Shown: positions 59,785 to 64,000 of the stretch, one piece after another
How the letters are laid out: every line of letters begins with the position of its first letter
How positions within the stretch are numbered: the first letter of the stretch is position 1
Origin: Enterococcus songbeiensis
Lineage (GTDB): Bacteria > Bacillota > Bacilli > Lactobacillales > Enterococcaceae
Length of the DNA stretch: 64,000 nucleotides
Assembly (NCBI RefSeq): GCF_005405265.1
Contig: NZ_BJDS01000008.1
Location: 94,269-158,268, forward strand
Direction of reading: 5' to 3'
The notes under the pieces: generated by a model
Told to the model about the DNA's origin: nothing
The model's database searches: none
What the model saw: only the letters and a program-made list of their open reading frames with translations
Made by a program: the position numbers and the translations under genes

Positions 59785-61968
59785 ATGGCAGAGATGATGA
59801 ATCAAGAAATCCTTCTTTTATTACAAAAAGAATTGACACAATATACGAAAGCACAGCAGACAAAGGTTTTGACTTTGCTGCATGAAGGCAACACGGTTCC
59901 TTTTATTGCACGCTATCGAAAAGAAGCAACCGGGAATCTTGATGAAGTTCAAATTCGTGAAATCGAAGAACGGTATAATTATTTAGAAACGATTGAAAAA
60001 CGGAAAAAAGAAGTTCTGCGTTTGATTGATGAACAAGAAAAATTAACGCCGGAATTGACCCAAGCTATCACGCAGGCAACCAAGATGCAGCAAGTGGAGG
60101 ATCTCTATCGTCCCTATAAACAAAAACGCCGAACCAAAGCAACGATTGCCAAAGAACGGGGTCTTGCACCGTTGGCAGAATGGCTACTGACATTTCCGTT
60201 AAAGGAAGATGTTTTTCAAAAAGCATTAGAATTCGTAGGCGAAAATGAAATCACTACTGGGGAGGAAGCTTTAGCCGGTGCCCATGAAATTTTGGCAGAA
60301 CAATTTGGTGATGAAGCAAAATTCCGTACCTGGATTCGTTCGTTTACTTTTAATAAAGGAAGCTACACCAGCAGTGTGAAGGATCAGGAGAAGGATGAAA
60401 AAGGAGTTTATGAAATGTATTATGATTTTGCTGAGCCCATCAGTAAAATCGTTTCACATCGGATTTTAGCCACGAATCGAGGAGAGAAAGAAGATATTTT
60501 AAAAGTTTCGCTAGTCGTGGATGAGCAAACAATTTTTGACTATCTTCAACGGCAACTAATTAAAGATAGCCGTTCAGTGGCGACTCCTTTTGTTACAGAA
60601 GCCTATCAAGATGCGTATAAACGGTTTATCGGTCCAGCAATCGAGCGGGAAATTCGTAATGAATTGACGGAAAAAGCGGATGAGCAGGCAATTCATATTT
60701 TTGGTGAAAATTTGAGAAACTTGCTATTACAGTCACCTTTGAAGGGGAAAGTCGTGCTTGGTTTTGACCCTGCCTATCGAACTGGGTGCAAGTTGGCGGT
60801 TTTAGATGCCACAGGAAAAGTGTTGGCAATTGAAGTGATTTATCCTCATAAACCAGCCAATCAGGAAAAACGCAAAGCTGCCGGTCCTGCTTTTATTCGT
60901 TTGATTGAAAAATATCAGGTGGACATGGTTGCGATTGGAAATGGAACTGCCAGTCGTGAGTCTGAGCAGTTTGTCGCCGAGCAATTAAAAACAGTCTCTC
61001 GGGAAGTTTTTTACGTCATTGTAAATGAAGCCGGAGCCTCTGTTTATTCTGCCAGCGATATTGCTCGGGGAGAATTTCCTCATTTGCAGGTAGAAGAACG
61101 CAGCGCAATCAGTATTGGACGTCGATTGCAAGATCCGCTTGCTGAATTAGTGAAGATTGACCCCAAAGCGGTGGGTGTCGGGCAATATCAACATGATGTT
61201 TCACAAAAACGTTTGGCTGAACAATTGGATTTTGTTGTTGAAACAGCTGTTAACCAAGTAGGAGTAGATGTGAATACTGCCAGCCCACAGTTGTTGCAAC
61301 ACGTTTCCGGACTGAATAAAACGACTGCACAAAATATTTTCACCTATCGTGAAGAAAATGGGGCGTTCACTCAACGAACACAATTAAAAAAAGTTCCTCG
61401 CTTAGGACCAAAAGCCTTTGAACAAGCTATCGGATTTTTACGCATTCCAAATGGCAAAAATATTTTGGATAATACAGGCATTCACCCAGAAAGCTATGGG
61501 GTTGCCAAAGAAATTCTTGCTCTGCTGGATGTATCCCTTGGAGAATTAGGAACGGAAGCTGCTAAAGAACGGCTTTCAAAAGTATCGGTCAATGATTTGA
61601 ATGGGAAAATTGATGCCGGTAAGGAAACCTTGAAGGATATTTTAGCGGCATTGTTGCAACCGGGACGGGATATGCGAGACGAAATGCCAGCACCATTGCT
61701 ACGAAAAGATGTGTTGACGATGGAAGATCTGCAACCGGGAATGGAATTAAAAGGGACCGTTCGGAACGTAATTGATTTTGGTGCTTTTGTCGATATCGGT
61801 GTGAAGCAAGATGGACTGGTTCATATTTCCAAACTAAGCAATCAATTCGTGAAACATCCCAAAGATGTGGTTGCAGTGGGAGATATTGTTACGGTTTGGA
61901 TTGAACAAGTAGATTTAAAAAAAGGACGCATCAGTTTGACGATGCTTGATCCTGGAAAATCAAAATGA
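59785..61968 (+). CDS. tex: Tex family RNA-binding transcription accessory protein
   Basis: A 727-residue protein with the Tex architecture: N-terminal helical region with VPFIARYRKEATGNLDE, a YqgF-like RNase H fold around VVLGFDPAYRTGCKLAVLD, helix-hairpin-helix motifs (GVDVNTASPQLL, LKKVPRLGPKAFEQ) and a C-terminal S1 domain (GTVRNVIDFGAFVDIGVKQDGLVH). Homologues bind RNA and affect transcription and toxin expression. The start may be ATG 59785 or 59794. It overlaps the next gene as ATGA. Confidence 0.95.
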   Translation: MAEMMNQEILLLLQKELTQYTKAQQTKVLTLLHEGNTVPFIARYRKEATGNLDEVQIREIEERYNYLETIEKRKKEVLRLIDEQEKLTPELTQAITQATKMQQVEDLYRPYKQKRRTKATIAKERGLAPLAEWLLTFPLKEDVFQKALEFVGENEITTGEEALAGAHEILAEQFGDEAKFRTWIRSFTFNKGSYTSSVKDQEKDEKGVYEMYYDFAEPISKIVSHRILATNRGEKEDILKVSLVVDEQTIFDYLQRQLIKDSRSVATPFVTEAYQDAYKRFIGPAIEREIRNELTEKADEQAIHIFGENLRNLLLQSPLKGKVVLGFDPAYRTGCKLAVLDATGKVLAIEVIYPHKPANQEKRKAAGPAFIRLIEKYQVDMVAIGNGTASRESEQFVAEQLKTVSREVFYVIVNEAGASVYSASDIARGEFPHLQVEERSAISIGRRLQDPLAELVKIDPKAVGVGQYQHDVSQKRLAEQLDFVVETAVNQVGVDVNTASPQLLQHVSGLNKTTAQNIFTYREENGAFTQRTQLKKVPRLGPKAFEQAIGFLRIPNGKNILDNTGIHPESYGVAKEILALLDVSLGELGTEAAKERLSKVSVNDLNGKIDAGKETLKDILAALLQPGRDMRDEMPAPLLRKDVLTMEDLQPGMELKGTVRNVIDFGAFVDIGVKQDGLVHISKLSNQFVKHPKDVVAVGDIVTVWIEQVDLKKGRISLTMLDPGKSK

Positions 61969-62429
61969 CCCAAGAAGAATTACAACAGTTAGTGGAAAAA
62001 ATTTCCTTAGAAAGTTTCCATCGTCCGTTTCTTCATCGTGCGCTTTTTAACACTCGCTTGCGAACAACCGGCGGACGGTATCACTTGTCAGATCATCATT
62101 TAGATTTCAATGAAAAAATGTTTTTGTCAGCGGATAAGTCAGCTATCGTGGGAATCATCAAACATGAGTTGTGTCACTACCATTTGCATTTGCAAAATAA
62201 AGGGTATCGCCATAAAGATCAAGATTTTAAAAAATTATTGGCAGAAACCGGTGGCAGTCGTTATGCCCCAGCGACAGTTGGAAAACAGTTGACGTATCAG
62301 TGTCAACAATGCGGACAAAAGATAAAAAGACAGCGAAAAATCAATACCCAACGTTATGTTTGCGGCCGTTGTAGAGGAAAATTACAATTGCTACAAACAG
62401 ATGTCCAGCCTTTAGAAAGTGTGTCGTGA
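61965..62429 (+). CDS. SprT-like zinc metalloprotease family protein
   Basis: A 154-residue protein with the zinc motif HELCHYH (H67, E68, H71), and a C-terminal zinc ribbon made of two CxxC pairs (CQQC and CGRC). This is the SprT-like/YdcK family of Firmicutes, related to Spartan proteases; activity is not proven. It is coupled to tex by a 4-nt overlap, a conserved pair. Confidence 0.93.
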   Translation: MTQEELQQLVEKISLESFHRPFLHRALFNTRLRTTGGRYHLSDHHLDFNEKMFLSADKSAIVGIIKHELCHYHLHLQNKGYRHKDQDFKKLLAETGGSRYAPATVGKQLTYQCQQCGQKIKRQRKINTQRYVCGRCRGKLQLLQTDVQPLESVS

Positions 62430-62431
62430 GT

Positions 62432-62459
62432 TTGACGATTCATTAAATTCGGATAAACT
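62432..62459 (+). promoter_or_regulatory. Candidate murC promoter
   Basis: TTGACG (62432-62437), a 16-nt spacer and TAAACT (62454-62459), immediately after the sprT-like stop codon. The transcript would start near 62466. Confidence 0.5.
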
Positions 62460-62488
62460 CGTTGAAATTTTGGAGGATTTGTTAGATA

Positions 62489-62560
62489 ATGATGGTCGTG
62501 TCAATGTATGAAAGAAGAATACTCTATCGAGCAGAGGCAAATCGAGAAAAGAGGATATAG
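62489..62560 (+). CDS. Possible 23-residue leader peptide before murC
   Basis: The frame reads MMVVSMYERRILYRAEANRE then KRI and TAG. TGGAGG (62471-62476) lies 12 nt upstream of its first ATG, a stronger ribosome site than that of murC. It ends 5 nt before the murC start, close enough for reinitiation. It is Arg-rich (5 of 23). It could be chance. Confidence 0.3.
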   Translation: MMVVSMYERRILYRAEANREKRI

Positions 62561-62565
62561 AATAA

Positions 62566-63897
62566 ATGAAAAACGATAAATTGTATCATTTTGTTGGAAT
62601 CAAAGGTTCAGGCATGAGTTCTCTTGCATTGGTCCTTTTTGAAAAAGGCTATCGCGTACAAGGCTCCGATGTGGAAGAATATTTCTTTACACAAAGAGAT
62701 TTAGAAAAAAATCATATCAAATTACTACCATTTAGTGCAGATAACATTCAAGAAGGCATGATTGTGATTGCCGGAAATGCTTTTCCTGATACCCACGAAG
62801 AAATTGTTCGGGCAAAAGAATTAGGTCTTGAAGTGATTCGTTATCATGATTTCATCGGGCGTTTCATTCAAGATTATACCAGTATCGCAGTCACCGGTTC
62901 CCACGGGAAAACCAGTACTACCGGTTTGTTGGCTCATGTGTTGAGTGGTGTTCGTCCAACCAGTTATTTGATTGGTGATGGAACTGGACACGGTGTACCG
63001 AATGCAGAATTTTTCTCGTTTGAAGCCTGTGAATATCGTCGGCATTTCTTAGCCTATGCACCTGATTATGCAATTATGACGAATATCGATTTTGATCATC
63101 CTGATTATTTCAAGAGTATTGAGGATGTATACTCCGCATTTCAAACGATGGCTAGCCAAGTGAAAAAAGGTATTTTCGCTTTTGGTGATGATCCATATCT
63201 GCGGAAATTGGAAGCAGATGTGCCTATTTATTACTATGGGGTTAATGAAAACGACGACATTCAAGCGCGAAATATCCAACGGACAACAAAAGGATCAGAG
63301 TTTGATGTTTACATCCAAGACAAATTTATCGGACATTTTGAATTGCCGGCTTTTGGACAACACAATATTTTCAATGCACTAGGTGTAATTGGTATCTCTT
63401 ATTTGGAAGGAATTGATATGCAAGAGGTTGCAGATGAAATGCTTTCTTTCCAAGGTGTTAAGCGCCGGTTCAGTGAAAAAAAAGTTGCTGATATGACCAT
63501 TGTAGACGATTATGCGCATCATCCTGCTGAAATTAAAGCAACGATCGACGGTGCTCGTCAAAAATACCCAGACAAAGAAATCATTGCCGTTTTCCAACCC
63601 CATACCTTCACACGAACGATTGCTTTAATGGATGAATTCGCAGAAGCCTTGGATTTAGCTGACCATGTTTATTTATGTGACATTTTTGGCTCTGCACGGG
63701 AAACGAAAGGCAATGTCAAGATTGAAGATTTAGGAGACAAAATCCAAAAAGGCGGACAAGTAATCAAAGAGGAAAATGTTTCGCCCCTACTTGACTATGA
63801 AAATGCAGTAGTTATTTTTATGGGTGCCGGTGACGTTCAAAAATTTGAATATGCTTATGAAAAATTATTGAGCAACACGACACGGAATGTTCTGTAA
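62566..63897 (+). CDS. murC: UDP-N-acetylmuramate-L-alanine ligase
   Basis: A 443-residue Mur ligase that adds the first amino acid of the wall peptide. It has the N-terminal UDP-binding [17 protein letters not shown], the P-loop [10 protein letters not shown] (about 109-118), the block [13 protein letters not shown] and the C-terminal [14 protein letters not shown]. Length is normal for Gram-positives. GAGGATA lies 9-10 nt upstream. A terminator follows, so murC is the last gene of the window. Confidence 0.97.
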   Translation: MKNDKLYHFVGIKGSGMSSLALVLFEKGYRVQGSDVEEYFFTQRDLEKNHIKLLPFSADNIQEGMIVIAGNAFPDTHEEIVRAKELGLEVIRYHDFIGRFIQDYTSIAVTGSHGKTSTTGLLAHVLSGVRPTSYLIGDGTGHGVPNAEFFSFEACEYRRHFLAYAPDYAIMTNIDFDHPDYFKSIEDVYSAFQTMASQVKKGIFAFGDDPYLRKLEADVPIYYYGVNENDDIQARNIQRTTKGSEFDVYIQDKFIGHFELPAFGQHNIFNALGVIGISYLEGIDMQEVADEMLSFQGVKRRFSEKKVADMTIVDDYAHHPAEIKATIDGARQKYPDKEIIAVFQPHTFTRTIALMDEFAEALDLADHVYLCDIFGSARETKGNVKIEDLGDKIQKGGQVIKEENVSPLLDYENAVVIFMGAGDVQKFEYAYEKLLSNTTRNVL

Positions 63898-63939
63898 TTT
63901 TTAATGATAAAAGAGCTTGGGACATAAGTCCTAATGAAA

Positions 63940-63984
63940 AATCCAGATACCAGTCAAATTGATTGGCATCTGGATTATTTTTTT
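63940..63984 (+). terminator. Rho-independent terminator after murC
   Basis: AATCCAGATACCAGTC pairs with GATTGGCATCTGGATT (one mismatch, one G-T) with loop AAATT, followed by ATTTTTTT. Just before it, GAGCTTGGGACATAAGTCCT (63913-63932) contains a small GGACATAAGTCC hairpin. Confidence 0.85.
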
Positions 63985-64000
63985 GTATTAAAATAAGAAC

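Overview
This is a window from a low-GC Gram-positive chromosome, most likely an Enterococcus or close relative in the Enterococcaceae. The reasons are strong AAGGAGG ribosome sites with frequent TTG and GTG starts, a PurSLQ-type purine pathway, a pyruvate dehydrogenase E2 with two lipoyl domains, a PBP4/PBP5-type low-affinity penicillin-binding protein, an Mga-family regulator, a SepM-type protease, and DUF1149, YlbF, YlbG and YlaN homologues. The species cannot be fixed by eye. There is no rRNA, tRNA, insertion sequence, prophage or CRISPR array. This is a core chromosomal segment with nearly gapless coding. || Layout. 1-13.7 kb: an aminotransferase, a small DUF2187-like protein, an XRE/TPR regulator, nagA, an ABC exporter pair with a very long coiled-coil permease, two divergent aromatic-acid-exporter-family membrane proteins, an oxidoreductase, and a run of an unknown protein, a VanY-type DD-carboxypeptidase, a GH73-type glucosaminidase and a barrel protein. 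13.8-34 kb: purine metabolism. A guanine-class riboswitch precedes xpt-pbuX. It is followed by purEKB, a convergent minus-strand pair (a small unknown gene and a low-affinity PBP), then purCSQLFMNHD, an aldo/keto reductase and guaC. 34-40 kb: UDP-GlcNAc 2-epimerase, an Mga-family regulator on the minus strand, and a magnesium P-type ATPase behind an M-box riboswitch. 40-45.4 kb: pdhABCD. 45.4-64 kb: housekeeping genes. These are a UPF0223 protein, an inositol-monophosphatase-like protein, typA, ylaN, ftsW, pyruvate carboxylase, a YlbC-like protein, ylbF, ylbG, rsmD, coaD, a sepM-like protease, a DUF1149 protein, a VOC protein, a phosphatase, tex, sprT and murC. || How it works together. All genes for IMP synthesis from PRPP, plus PurB, are present in two blocks, and salvage (xpt, pbuX, guaC) sits next to them. 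Three promoters (purE, purC, guaC) carry the same 9-mer CGAACGATT ending exactly 34 nt before the -35 hexamer. This implies one PurR-type activator, while xpt-pbuX is controlled separately by its riboswitch. pdhABCD has a Rex-like site and cre-like sites upstream. || The most unusual locus is 36.66-39.8 kb. A good promoter is followed by an M-box magnesium riboswitch, an intrinsic terminator, a 19-codon reading frame whose start reads Met-Asp-His-Pro-Ser-Pro-Gln-Ser-Pro, a perfect 11-bp hairpin beginning at its stop codon, and then the magnesium transporter. The peptide resembles the proline-rich MgtL leader of enteric bacteria and would give a second, translation-based magnesium checkpoint in a Gram-positive. 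Other points worth a look are an apparent ATA start codon (8916), two further candidate small proteins (58666-58770 minus and 62489-62560 plus) and a terminator before guaC that doubles as an inverted PurBox pair.
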